Part shown: in pieces, positions 49,701 to 61,900 of the stretch
Position numbering within the stretch: the first letter of the stretch is position 1
How the letters are laid out: every line of letters starts with the position of its first letter
Assembly (NCBI RefSeq): GCF_043641665.1
Contig: NC_092199.1
Coordinates: forward strand, 19,596,860-19,660,859
Direction: 5' to 3'
DNA length: 64,000 bases
Source: Enoplosus armatus
Lineage: Eukaryota > Chordata > Actinopteri > Centrarchiformes > Enoplosidae
Notes under the pieces: generated by a model
Database searches by the model: none
Told to the model about the DNA's origin: nothing
The model's input: the letters and a program-made list of their open reading frames with translations, nothing else
Program-made: the position numbers and the translations under genes

Positions 49701-52373
49701 TTTTAAATGGAATTAGCATGGGGTTGTTAACTTGGGCAACAGGGTTTCATAAAAGCACTAACTGATATAATCATATAGTCACTAATATGATCATATCATC
49801 ACAATGTGATTTCAAGAGTCATTATTTCGTAAAAGAAAAAACACATTCCAATGGTCACCTTGGTCAGACATAAAAAAAAAAAAACATGCTCATGCTCATG
49901 CACGTCTTATATATATATATATATATATACGCTATATACGCTCCGATTCTCCAGCTGGTTTCCTGATATTTTCATTATACATGGTGATTGTGTGCATCTA
50001 ACAAGTGTACGTGTAGTTTCTGGAATTTTTCATTTATAAAAACACACTGCACCTGCTGAGGGGATGAGTCTGATCATATTCTGACTTTGTCTTATTTGAA
50101 ACGGATCAAATCAAATCAAATCAAAGCCTGATGTGTCTTCTTCCTCGGTGCCATAGAGCCCCCATTGTTGTCCAAAAACGATTAAAAACACATGAATGAG
50201 CCACACTGGGTGACATGTTGACACACACACACACACACACACACACTGCAGTCCCACGTGAATATATAAATATTCGCTACTAGAGCACCAAATGTGGATT
50301 AATCCGCTGCTGAAAATAGTCCCCAACAAATGCACCACTTCATTTAATGAAAAAACTACAGTGCCCAGCTATTTTAGGAAATTACTGAGCCTTTAAAAAA
50401 ACCCAAAATCAATCAATCATTAGTCCGTCGCCTCAGCTTTTACTTGTCCTTTTCACGTGCTGTAAATGGCAAGTAAAATTACGTCTGCCTCGTTCCGACT
50501 GCAGTGTGGGCTCTGAACTCCTCCTTCTCCTGCCCTCTGAGCAAACTGCACTGGAGCTAATGGTTGTTTGAAGGTGATATATGATGTATATTGTGGACAT
50601 TTGTTTATAGCAATTTAACACTGCTAATGTGTGGTGATGTTGACGGAACCATGCCGTTTCATACTTCACTGGAAACAAATACCATCTGCTTAGCTGCGTG
50701 GTCATTAAAAGGGAATTGAATCCTTTTGTTGCGGTTCATATTTTTGAATTAACACACTTCTACTTGTCACTCTATTACTGTATTCTGATGTAGTTTCCTG
50801 TTGTGTTACATTTAAATATCCCTCCATCTGTTCTGTTCTGTTCTTCCCTCGACTTTATTCTCATGCCGTTTGTTATTACGATGACCCCATTTTCCCATTA
50901 GGTTCATTAAAGTTTCATCTGGTCTCATTTTAAAGCAGCGAGGTCAGTCGCTCTGTGTGTTGGTGTTGTAGTTAAGCTGTTACCAGCAGCAGCAGCTGCA
51001 GCAGCCGCTGCCCCACCAACCTGAACGTGGTTGTGGATCAGAGTGACGACATCATCCACTGTCATCTGCATCACAACATGGGCCTCTGGTACACACACTG
51101 CATCATCTGGCTGGGATACAGAGGGGACAGACAGGAGATCATTGTCATCAATCACTCATCGTTAAATACTTCATTTAAAAAGAAAGCATTACTGTGTGCG
51201 GCATTGTTACTGAACGAGTGACTCATAAAAGTGCTTCTCATTCTCAACCACGGTCACATTTGTCTAAGGCAATTACAGCAAGGTGTCACAAGACAGTTGA
51301 CAACTATATATAATCGTGCTTCACCTTGAATAGAACACGGCAATGCGAAAGGTAATGTGTGTGTGTGTGTGTGTTATCACCTGTGCACAGGGAGCCCTCC
51401 TCATCCAGCTGACACTGCGTGAGAGGGGTTGCTTCTCTATGGCACAGCTGCAGCCCAGAGCCTGCACCGACGCCAGCAGAGTCCCGCCTCCTTCCAGCTG
51501 TAAGAGAGCTACAGACACGAACGAAAGTACGAAAGTAAGCACATGGGCTTTATTTGCAATATAAAAATAATCTTTAAATCATACAGACACCCACAGGGCA
51601 CGACTGCACGGTGCATAAGCATCGGCCGATGTTTTCTCTTTACCTGGGTCCACAGCCACCACCATGTGCTTGATACACTCCTCTGGCTTAAGGGCCTTGG
51701 CAGCCTCCGCCAGAGCTTTCCTCTCTGCTTTCTGTCTCTCTTGGACCTGCCTGAGTGCCTCCTTGCCCCTCTGCTGCCTCTCCCTGGCCTGCCTCCTGCA
51801 CAGAGCCTCCTCCCTGGAGGCCTGGATCTCCTCCGCCGTCCGCTTGGCAGGTTTCTTCTTGGCAGGAGAGGTGGGTGTGCCTCCTGCTCCGGAGAGAGCC
51901 GCCGCCGCCTCCTCCACTGAGCCACCCGAGACCCCGTGGCTCGCTGTTCTCCCCTGGTGGAAGCCGAGCGGGCGCTCTGACTCTGAAAACCCATTCTGGC
52001 AAGGGAGATGTGAGCTGGCCAGATTGAATGGGAAATTCCGCTCAGCATCTTTCCCATTAGTGCCAGCGGAGGAGGCACTAATCGCGTTGTCTTGTCTCTG
52101 TTTGAGTCTCTGTGCCAGGGGGACATAAGGTGCATCGTCATCAGATTCGCTGCTGATCATCATTACATCAGCCGCTCCTGTACACAGGCCCGCACTGCCC
52201 TTTGCTGGGGAGAAAATGGCTGCCTCTTCTGCATCACAGCCATCCAGGTCGACCACGCCTGGTTTCTCTGTGCGGCTCTGGGAGGCTTGGAGGCGGCGTC
52301 CACCCAGCTGGAGGAAGTCAAACACAGGCAACTCCTCGTCCAGGTCACTCGAGGAGTCACTGTAGGTTCCCAT
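46759..52373 (-). CDS. eme1: EME1, MUS81 partner endonuclease subunit (8 coding exons)
   Basis: Non-catalytic partner of MUS81 in the nuclear endonuclease that cuts 3' flaps, stalled forks and nicked Holliday junctions. Coding exons on the minus strand are 52373-51644, 51508-51381, 51110-51021, 49606-49485, 48807-48663, 47808-47693, 47602-47413 and 46935-46759. All junctions are GT/AG, the phases agree, and the product is 565 aa (human about 570). The first 230 residues are acidic, low-complexity and end in a Lys/Arg/Glu-rich helix. The ERCC4-like nuclease fold starts near [18 protein letters not shown] at about 351-354 stands where catalytic relatives have ERK, as expected for an inactive subunit. 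The C-terminus holds the helix-hairpin-helix region ending [20 protein letters not shown]. The start follows an acceptor at 52400; a likely non-coding first exon ends at 53066. AATAAA signals lie at 46445-46431. The match to human EME1 is clear along most of the length. Confidence 0.95.
48020..48420. repeat. Duplicated segment inside eme1 intron 5
   Basis: gttaatgtgcaaattccggg...cagatttgggg (48070-48107) recurs as gatgtgcaaattcaggggtt...acatttgggg (48370-48405), each preceded by a ccttaaaacg phrase (48022 and 48338). It may be two halves of one repeat or a local duplication. Confidence 0.55.
48815..48832. repeat. (CA)9 / (UG)9 against the eme1 exon 5 acceptor
   Basis: The minus strand reads (TG)9 followed by cgcccag and the exon. 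A T8 run lies just upstream. Confidence 0.9.
50219..50246. repeat. (AC)n microsatellite in an eme1 intron
   Basis: Uninterrupted ac dinucleotides between eme1 exons 3 and 4. Confidence 0.9.
50290..50336. repeat. Repeat F in eme1 intron 4 region
   Basis: aatgtggattaatccgctgc followed by tgaaaatagtccccaacaaa is nearly identical to 54521-54562 in mrpl27 intron 2. Confidence 0.6.
51357..51374. repeat. (GT)9 / (CA)9 downstream of the eme1 exon 2 donor
   Basis: On the minus strand the donor CAG|gtgata is followed within a few bases by (AC)9. Confidence 0.9.
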
Positions 52374-53693
52374 GTTATTTCATGTCCGAGCTAAAGTGAC
52401 TGTATATGAGACATGAGACCAGAATTATGATAGGATCACCAAGGAACAAAAAAAAAAAAGTGCCTTTTCTGTCTGGTAACAGACAGACAACCAAGCTTCA
52501 TTCAGAAATCTGTCAAATTGATATTTCTTAGTGTGTTAGTAAGTGATAATATCATCTTCCAGATCATAACATAGAATACACACAAAGCATAGGTATTTTA
52601 CTAAACTCGGCGAACAGATAAGCCACCAAGCAGAACTTATTTCAGTAAACTCGTGTTTTATATAATTGATGCAGTCTTGTTATTACAACCCACCACTGGG
52701 TGTTTTGGTGTTATTGGATAAGGAGGACCAATTACTGAAGTCTTTTAATATAACGGTATTGACTGCTGCTTAATGAATTGGATATATTACTTCTAGCTTT
52801 GCTGAAATGAGCAGAGCTCGCCGATAAGAAATAAATTACTTTTTAAATTGAGTTTGGCACAGCATTAATGTTCCCTTAAAAAAGGGAAAGGCGAAACACC
52901 AAGGGCAAGCCAAGCCCAATTTAACTGACTACAGACTCCAAAACATTAACTAACACTTCCACGATAAAACAGCTAGCTAGCGTTAAAATAAAAAGAGACG
53001 CAAGTTAACAAACGCTAGGCTAGTTAGCTGAAAGTGGATCGGCTGACTATGTTTTGGATACTCACTTTCCACGAAATCTTGCCTGCAGACGTAAGTTAAT
53101 TATGAAGTGAGACATTTAGGTAAATACTTACTACTAGCACTAGCGCCTACCTCCAACTTTTATTATTTACTTAGATCAACATGCACCACGTCAAATGTTG
53201 TCTTTCTGTTGCATGAGAGCTTTTTTGATTTCCCCGGGTTGCAAGGTAATGTTGCGTTCATGTCTATGGAACGACCCTAAACTTGCGTTTCCAACGGCCA
53301 GTTTGTTAACATTTAACTAGCTTAACTCATACGTATTAGGTAAATGACATATTTGAGTTTGTTTTATAAAATCAAAACAAATAATGTTAAGCATTAACCG
53401 CAATTGAATTAATTTTATTGAATATATTTCTGTACTACAACGTAGCATTTTATATTGTATCAAAGTAGTCCACCTATAAATGTCCCGGCATTTAAAATGT
53501 TTGTAGTCTTTCTTTTAATTAAGCTGATGTAAGCGTTAATTCTGACAGCATTTAGCCACAATTTGGGGGCTAATTGTGAACGGTATTTCCACGTATTTGC
53601 TACCGTCGTGCGTCTTTCTTGGGAAACATGAATGCAGCACAAGTATCCGGACGTGACGCAAATACGCAAAGGACGTACGTGACATCATTCAAG
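52374..53693. promoter_or_regulatory. eme1 5' leader, first intron and divergent eme1/mrpl27 promoter
   Basis: The eme1 coding start sits in an exon beginning at 52399 after an acceptor (tctcatatacag on the minus strand). A good minus-strand donor (GGAAA|gtgagt) ends at 53066 and suggests a non-coding first exon. That leaves at most about 630 bp between the eme1 first exon and the mrpl27 ATG, so a shared bidirectional promoter is likely. On the plus strand, TGACATCA (CRE-like) and AAGATGGCAG (YY1-like) lie just before or across the mrpl27 start. I see no clear TATA box. Transcription start sites cannot be read from sequence alone. Confidence 0.6.
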
Positions 53694-55131
53694 ATGGCAG
53701 CGCTGGCGTCCTTGATGCTGAAGTCCAGAGCAGGTATGAAATATCTAGTTAAATGATATAAATTTATACGTTTCTCTCGAATTTACAACTTGCTCGTGGC
53801 AGCGCGAGTCATTTGTTTATTTATTCCTAGCAGTTCCATAGCTTCGGTAAACATTATGTCTTGTTTTGCAGTCGAACTTCGCTGTGCTAGCTTTTCAATG
53901 TGGATATTAGCACCGAATGTCATGATGCCAGTGGAAAGATAACAACAAATTGTTTATCTTCTTTGTTATCAGCGTTCAAGTTAAGACGTTCATAGAGAAT
54001 TACTGACGTATGGGCAATTTACATAATACTTTTATACTTCATTTACGCCAATAAAATCTCTTGTGCTTAAACTAACTAACTAGCTAACTAAAGTAATGTT
54101 TTTTACAATGCGTCGAACTGACGCATCTTTAATAAGAACGACCTCGATAAACCGTTTAACGGAGTCTGATGTGGTGTCGTTAGTTAGCTGCAGTGCACAA
54201 TGTATGAGTGACTGGGAGATATTGTGGCTGTAAGCTGGACGCGTGTGTGACCTCCCATGACTTTCTGCGCTGCTGCTGCTGCTGTTTTCAGGTCTGTTGG
54301 TGCCCGGTCAGTCCTCTCTTCTAGACTCGGTGAGGTTTGCTTCTAAGAAGGCCGGTGGTAGCAGTAAGAACGTCGGAGGAAAAAGCTCCGGCCGCAGATA
54401 TGGCTTCAAGAAACAGGATGGTAATAACAATAACACCCGTCAGTATAATATATGAACGTATCTTACTGTATACAATTATCATACAGTGACCTGCTGCCTG
54501 AATAACCACAAGCGCTTAAAATGTGTATTAATCCACAGCTGAAAATAGTCCCCGACAAATGCACGACCAACCAATGGGCTTGGAGATTAATGAAAACCAA
54601 TGAAAATACAAAGTACAATTTATAGTAAAACTATGTTTTTAAATGACAGCTTTGAGAGTGACATGTATGATATGCCTCAGATGTTGTCTGAATACATAAA
54701 GATAATGGCAGGACATGTAGGTGATCTTGCATGTCTTTTCATTTGTTCACAAGGTAACTTTGTCCATGCGGGTAATATCCTTGCGACACAGAGGCTGATG
54801 AGGTATCACCCAGGAGCACATGTGAGTTCCACGTCTCTGTATCAACGTGCAGTCGATGTAGTGAAAATGTACTCGTTCTCACCTTGCATCCCCTCCTTTT
54901 TGCCCCCCCTTTCCTGTGCGGCAGGTGGGGATGGGAACCAACAAGACGCTCTTCGCTCTGGAGGACGGCTACATCAGGTTCACCAAGGAGGTCTACGTCC
55001 CGCTGCCGCGCAGCCCCGAGGCCACCCAGGTCATCACCAAGCTGCCAAAAGGAGCTGTGCTCTACAAGACCTTCATCAACGTGCTGCCAGTCAAACAGGA
55101 GGGTAAGTTTAAACTGGTGGACATGGTCTAA
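53694..55131 (+). CDS. mrpl27: Mitochondrial large ribosomal subunit protein bL27m (4 exons)
   Basis: Component of the mitochondrial 39S subunit, whose bacterial counterpart bL27 lies close to the peptidyl-transferase centre. Exons are 53694-53733, 54292-54420, 54754-54821 and 54925-55131. Phases 1, 1 and 0 agree and all junctions are GT/AG, giving 147 aa (human 148). Residues 1 to about 29 look like a mitochondrial presequence, with Arg and Ser but no acidic residue until Asp25. The mature part starts near [20 protein letters not shown], the hallmark bL27 N-terminus. Further conserved blocks are HAGNI, HPGAHVG and TKEVYVP, and the product ends KLVDMV. The ATG lies in AAGATGGCAGCG, close to a YY1-type initiator common in mitochondrial ribosomal genes. 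Candidate poly(A) signals are AATAAA at 55373 and ATTAAA at 55658. It is divergent from eme1, as in human. Confidence 0.96.
54269..54285. repeat. CTG run in the mrpl27 exon 2 acceptor
   Basis: The polypyrimidine tract of this acceptor is replaced by five tandem tgc units followed by tgttttcag. Confidence 0.85.
54521..54566. repeat. Repeat F in mrpl27 intron 2
   Basis: aatgtgtattaatccacagc followed by tgaaaatagtccccgacaaa matches 50290-50336 in the same orientation. Confidence 0.6.
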
Positions 55132-55664
55132 AACTGGACTTGGCAGGGAGGCCATCATGTCCCGGGTGTTCTTGCGGCGGTCAAAATCAAGAAGGATTCG
55201 TTTTGAATGACACTTCTCGAGATCTAAGTGAACAGTGGAAACCTGCAGACTCTTGGCGTCTCCCTGGCTTCCTGTCTCTGGGTTACATAATTATGTGACA
55301 CTCTCTGTTGGACTTATTAGACAGAAGCTCTCAACTCTGTCACACGTTTATTTACACAAAACATGTAAACTGAATAAAATATCTAAGGAAAGAAACATTT
55401 CCAGTGAAGGTTTGACAGATTTTGTGTTGTTGGGGGTCAGCAAGGAGCCTAGATAATATCAGCAGTCAACAATGTGGTGATTTCTCTATTTGGTGATAAT
55501 AATATCGTCCATGATATTGGTGAAGACCTCAGTGCATAACCGTGGGTTGGTGCATTCATGGTTGTTTACTGAGATGCTTCATGTTCGCCCAGGACTCGCC
55601 ACCTTAAGGGACTGAAGTGCCATTGCTGTAATACTGAATATGTACTGTATTTACTGTATTAAAG

Positions 55665-57834
55665 TTTTATATGTGAAAGTCACAAAACAACATTTTTCTT
55701 GACTTCTTACTGCAAGCAATGGGACCCTGCATTAACCATAACTGAGAGTTTTCTATATTTGATGCTTTCTCTGCCTCTAAAAGATGATTTCATATATTTC
55801 GAGTTCAACAGCAGAAGAATCAGAATCTGACGATCTGACTTTGGGTTGAGCTTGAAAGGTAATTCTTGACGCTACTGTCCGTGAAATCTGATCAAACTAC
55901 ATCCAGAGTCCAAGCAACCTCAATATGTAGGATAACATCCTATACATTTCTTTATCTGTCACTATGCAGACATGTGTAGGTATGTGTCCTTGCGTAGCCC
56001 ATATAACATAAAACATGAAATATGTCCTTTTAATTATTTCTCCTTTATTAGTAAGGGTAATAATGATTTATGGTGACAAATTAAGGATACTTTGTCACTT
56101 CTAACTACTTTGTTCATCACATTTTCAGCCCGGTTTGTGGCAAAGGGAAGGGTTACCACTTTATCTACATAATGGGTTTTAATAAAGTCAGGAAAATTAC
56201 ATGAGTTGCATTTTGCAATACTTTTCCACATAAAACATTAAGCTCTGTGGGACCCCAAACAATGAGGAAGTAAAACCAATGTCAAAAAAACAAGGGGACT
56301 GTAGATTTTTGTTTTTACAATATTAGAGTGTCTTTAACTGCTGTCGTTGTCAATTTAGTCACAAATACTTAATTAATAGAGAGCTTTTCAAGCGCTCTGC
56401 AGAAAATCCATCTCTGTGGTTGGAAACGTGCAATGCCAGAAACTGACCACAAGAGGTCGCACAATCACTGCTACATTGTGTGCTGTGTACAGTATGAATC
56501 GCTGTCATGCAAAAACCATGTATCTCCAAAATCATCAACTTTCTGACAAATCAGCTCTGTTGTCAGCTTTTTTTGACATTTTGCATTTAAATGGTTCATT
56601 TATTTAATGAGAGAGACTATTCAGCCAGCGCCACCTCTAATACCAAATTTTAATAATATTAATAATCATTGCGTGGACAAATTGCCTCAAGGGTCTTTCC
56701 TACATCCGTTTTGGAAGTCTTGTGTTGAGAAACCTGCCTCACAAAGGTGTTTGATCTGGAAGTAAAGTCTCAACTGCATGCTGGTGGTACACACGTTATT
56801 GAGAGACCAAGTTTTCAAGCGCTTTATGGAAAAAAAAATTAGTGCACATTGATATTGCAGGTCTATTTCTTCACAGATTGAGATTTACAGAGGAACAATA
56901 CCTCCTAAGATTTACAGGTACTCAGTCACTTGGGTAATTATCAGTCTCCCTTAATCATGAATTTGTTGTGAATGGTACAAGCTTGATGTTTTGGCGGCAT
57001 TTGTTTGATACAGCTTTCAACAGGGTGTAGGAGATAAACAGGAGCAGTTGTATTTACAAGGCTTGTGGTATGCAGAGGGAGTGCGGGCAACGCCTGGTAC
57101 GCCATATGGGAGTTGGAAGGCTTTCATGAAGCAGAACAAATGATGGATGTGAGGAGTTTGCAGACGTGGCGTTTCTAATTCTTAGAGGGAGGGTGGAGGG
57201 TAAATCGCCGTTTGTGGGTCACTGTGCACTCCACCGCCTGATTGGATAATATGCCACGGACAAACTATTTCTATAAAAAAAAGTGCAAGCAAAAACATTC
57301 TGTCGACATCTGCGACGCTGTACATGTTTTTCCTCTTTAAAAAGAACAAATGAGTCATGATGTTACTGAATAGCCACTGCCTATTGTGCGAGATCCGCAT
57401 TCTCGGTTCTCAAGTCCGGGCCGGTATCGATGCAGGTCATCTTCAATGGATACACAGCAGAAAGTGCAATTTTCAACCGTGCAATCTAGGTGCTTCCTGG
57501 TTGGGGTGCGTTTGTGTTTCCCGTGGTTATTGTTTGACCTGGATTAAAGAGTAACCCTGTGCTGCCGCACTTTACCTCCTCAAAGGAACAGTTGTTGGTG
57601 ATCAGTGCAGGCCAAAACAGAGTTACTGTTTAAGCGATGCTTGGTGTTGCCAAAGAGTTTTTTAGTTGACCCGAGTAAGACAACATTTTTACTCTTCCTA
57701 TCTGGAGATCTGTGTAGAAACTCAGTGTGAAAGACGTTTGCTTTTGGACTGTATGTTCCTACGCAAGTGTGACGATCACATGGTAACACTGACCTTTCAG
57801 CCTCTATTGATGGAAATATCTGTCGGCCCGCCAC
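55665..57834. other. Intergenic DNA between mrpl27 and the PY-motif gene
   Basis: AT-rich DNA without coding signals, containing the space between two convergent gene ends. The rest of the interval, up to 58530, is the family D repeat and the probable 3' UTR of the PY-motif gene. Confidence 0.5.
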
Positions 57835-58360
57835 TTTGGACCAGACTGAAATATCTCAACTGTTGTCAGATGGACTAACATGAACGTCTGTGTAGGCATT
57901 CATGGTCCTCAGAGGATGAAGCCTACTGACGTTGGTGATCCCCTGACCCTTCCTCTAGTGTCACCAGCAGGTCAAAGTGTTTACCTATCGAGTGAAACAT
58001 CTCAACATTGATGGCACGAAATGTTGTGTAGATATTCACGGTTCCCAGATGATGAATCCTACTGACTTTAATGATGTCCTGACTCTTCCTCCAGCGCCAC
58101 CATGAGCTTGACATATATGGTTTTGAGTGAAAAGTCTCAACAACTATTGAATAGATTGCCATGGAATTTGGTTCAGACATCTCTGCCCCCCACAGGATAG
58201 GTTGTAATAACTTTGGTGATCCTCTGACTTTTCATCTAGCGCCATCATCAGGTCAAAATTTCAATTTGTCCAAGGGCAAATGCCATTTCCACGAGCCTCA
58301 GCTGTACTCAGCTGTGTTTAGTGCTAATGAGCAAATGTTAGCATCAGCATGTTAATTCAT
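57835..58360. repeat. Family D repeat with three tandem internal units
   Basis: Three units of roughly 135-150 bp follow one another. Each starts with gaaa-tctcaac, contains a gatgaa or gataggtt block and ends with a ctagcgccaycat-like block, followed by the tail gctaatgagcaaatgttagc. It lies between mrpl27 and the last exon of the PY-motif gene. Confidence 0.65.
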
Positions 58361-58904
58361 TTTGGAAATGACTGTCCTTATCTGGAGTCATGGAGTAATC
58401 CCCAAAACATACTGTTCCAAGGCTGGAATGTTTTGTAAATGTCAATGGGATTAATCCTAATAGAATGAGATTATTCTGGGTGTCCGTGGGCAGCTTCAGC
58501 ATCCTATGATGGCACACGGAACATTAGGGATTTAATTGGTATAAAATCGGTTACATTCAAAGACACTGAAGAAAAGGCTTCAGTACAAAAATAGCCTTAT
58601 CAGTCTCTAAAGAATCATATTTTGCAATCCTTTGAATCCATCCTCCCATTATACCATTCTTGGAAAAACCCAGTGTAAAACCTGCCAGTAATTGCATGGA
58701 CAACGCAGAGATTCTCACCCTTGGGTAGTGTATGAAAATACCTCCAAGCAGAGTCGCTGAGATCTATCTAACAGCTCTGCCTCAAAGCACAAGCATTCCT
58801 TTCCCGTAACTCTTTTCTTATCCCTGGTAGCGTCACTTGCTTGCCTCTAAAAACAGCAGAAACCTCTTCCTCATGCTCTGGCTTGGCATCGAACTCGAGG
58901 AACA

Positions 58905-61900
58905 TCAGATGTACAGAAACCTGGAGCTCTGTGCTGGGCAGTGGGAGGAAGACGGCCCCTGTAGCACTGTGGATGGTTGAACGGGGTTTGAGGACTGGTC
59001 CTGGGCGTGAATTGACAGGTGAACATCCAGAGAGTGCAGATCTACGGGTGGCATGTCAAGGGACTGGTGAAGGGTTTCTTCATACGTTGGTGGAGGCTAG
59101 AATGGAATGAAGGAAATATTATCATGTAATGTATCGAAAGATGTACTTTTATGGGGGAACGATCAGTTTACTAGTTATGGGGAGGACTGTTCAGCCCGGG
59201 AAAACGGTTGTGTAATAACGTCCGTGGCTCTGGAGGAGCTTTCAAAAGTCTGAGAAAACGACCCAGAAGAAGTTATCTCAGCTTGGGCTTGAAGGCTACA
59301 AACTTACAGCAGAAATGAGTTGTTACAAACTGAAGAAAAGATGCGATTCGTGGCATTTGGGAAAATGTTAGCCTGTTTGCTCTGAATCACGTCCACTGAA
59401 CATCGATTGGTTCGGCGATTCAGACGGGGCTTGTGATCCAAACCAATCAAGAGCTTTGCAGGCAGCATCAGGAGTTTGAATGTTATCTACCTACATCGCT
59501 AGCTAGCTTCCTAGCTACATCCATAAAAAAAAAACAGAAACAGAAAAGTGGCCACAAAAATGGCAACAGGCCTGGATGAGATCGACACAGCTGTATAACT
59601 TATTGTTGTAAGTCATGAAAAAATGTCTTGGGATTGGAGATGATTAGCCTAGTATGAAGACTAAAAGCAGTGGGGAAACAGCTGGACTGGCTCTGTTTAA
59701 AAAAAGAGGCCTCAATCAAAGTGTCGTTGTTAGGCTGTTGCTAGGCTATGAGTAATGGGCAGCTCTTTCCGAACAGAACAGAGCTTCCACCCTGAAGAGA
59801 AAGTGTCTTTTCTAAAGAGTTCCAGGAGGCTTCCTTCCTGCGTAAAGTACCGGCAGCGAAAATGCTGCGTTCATGGCGCCCATCGCGTTGAAAGGTGCGC
59901 TCGGTAGGTGTGCCAAGCGCTGAAATAATTGTTTCTCAACCTGATGAAAACGTTCGGGGGTTTGAAAATATGGCCACCCTAAGTTTGGTGCCATCTTTGC
60001 TGTACAGAGATCTACGAACTGCGTTGACTAACCATATCTGGAAACCCATGCTGTAGCCGTAGATGGATGGATAAACTGTTGGGGCACGTACCCCACCGGA
60101 CAACAACGAATTGTCACGTTTCTGTTGGTATACAGATTTTAAAAATGAGATATACCGTGTTAATTAGCGAGCTTTAGAGGTGCAGGCATTTTTTGGTTTC
60201 CCCTGCTTGTAGCCTTTATGCTAAGCTGGGCTAATCGCCTCCTGACTCCAGTTCCATACTTATTCAATAGAGAGTGGTATCGATCTTCTCGTCTCACTCT
60301 TGGACGGAGAGCAAACAGGTGCATTCCCCAAAATGTTGAAGTGCAATAAATATCTGCCGAGCAGTCAGCTGTCTGCTCACCTCGTCGTGGCGGCCACTGA
60401 GGCCGAAGCGCTGTGAGATCATGCTGTGGATGTGTCTCTGCCGGTCCTTCTTGCGAACACTCTCATAGGAGGGCAGCCTCGGCAGGGCGCCATCCAGGTG
60501 GTAGTCATTTGGCTTACCTATTATAAACAGCCTTCCTGGGAGCTAGATAACACACACACACACACACACACACACAAATCTGATATGAAACTCCTGGCAG
60601 CTGCACAAGATGCATTTCAAATATTTGCAGCAATCAGTTTTACCTGTGGACCAATAGCTCCCTGGTTCGTGGCAGCACTGTGCTCATTATGGGCGATGCC
60701 CATCAGAGAGTGCCTGCTGTGGTAATGGGGAGGGTTGTCCTGGCAAAACAGATCATCAGGGAGCAGTTATGATTTTACAAAGTTAATTTCTGTTAAGTTA
60801 GTAGTATTATTGCTTATGATAATGTAGTCTATGGTCAGAGGGTACTTTTTGAAAAAGATCATTTGTGTAAACCATTTCTTTTTAAGGGGGAAATAGAATC
60901 AGTCTAGTCTGAGGTTTTGTTTATTACCACTGAAATATGGAAAGTACAACCTTTTATTTATTTTTATTAGATTACTTCACGACCCATGGTTACTCAAGTG
61001 TTCCCACAGTATTCACTAATGACTAACATCATAAAACAATGCTCTTTTCCTTGAGGGCATTGGCGATATTGAACCTGGGAGGCTTCCAACTTCAGCTAAA
61101 CAATTTCCTGGTTGATTAAAGGGTACAGCCAAACTCACTGTACCTCTAGTGGTATCTAGTCCTGAAAATAGTTTCGGGTTTCCCTGCTTGTTGCCCTGCA
61201 TCCATCCACCCCAAACCGTAAGCAGTAACATGTCTGTCAATAATGGGGACTATTTCTTCTTTCAGTGTTCTTTTGGATTTTTTTTTTAATTAGGGTTAGG
61301 GTGCTCCGGCGGATGATGCAGGAATAGGTCTTCTGTTGGCAAATATGCACCCTGCTGAGGAACCCTTAGTTAAGAATCCCTATCAGCTCCATATGGGTGT
61401 TGTTGTGCAGCCCAGTTGACCGTGTGTTAGATTCTTGATTTTTCCCTTAGTGATGGAAAATCCCATCCCCAGGAAATCCAAAACCTCCAGGTTCACGCTA
61501 TGCCGGTGGGTTTGGGGGTAATTTGATGCCTGCAGATTTGTTTGCAGGCCTTTGCACCACCAAAGGGCACCATCAGCTAAGGCAGGTCTTGCATTGTAAG
61601 CTAATGTTGTAGCCCCGTCGTGTAGGTTTAGACTTCTGTTATTTAGGTTAATACAGTTTGTTGTAGTTACGTTATTATGCTTTATATTGTGATTGCATGG
61701 TCAGATTCCTAAATATGGGGGGACAAAGGGGGCCCATGTATGCCCCGGGGCTGCCTAAGGTGAATCAGGCCACGTCTCTGGGACTATTCTGCGTTTACTG
61801 ACTTTCTTTTGCTACTTTTGTAAAGTATTGCATGTTACGCGGGCTACGTCTGCACCCCAGCAATCTCATCCTAACAGAATCTAGTACGAAAGGAGTCACG

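Noticed and set aside
51509..52141. Long alternative frames across eme1 exon 1
   Set aside because: They are GC-driven shadows of the real frame, which alone continues across matching splice junctions into the EME1 protein.
54600..55106. 168-codon frame across mrpl27 exons 3-4
   Set aside because: It reads through intron sequence out of frame with the bL27 product.
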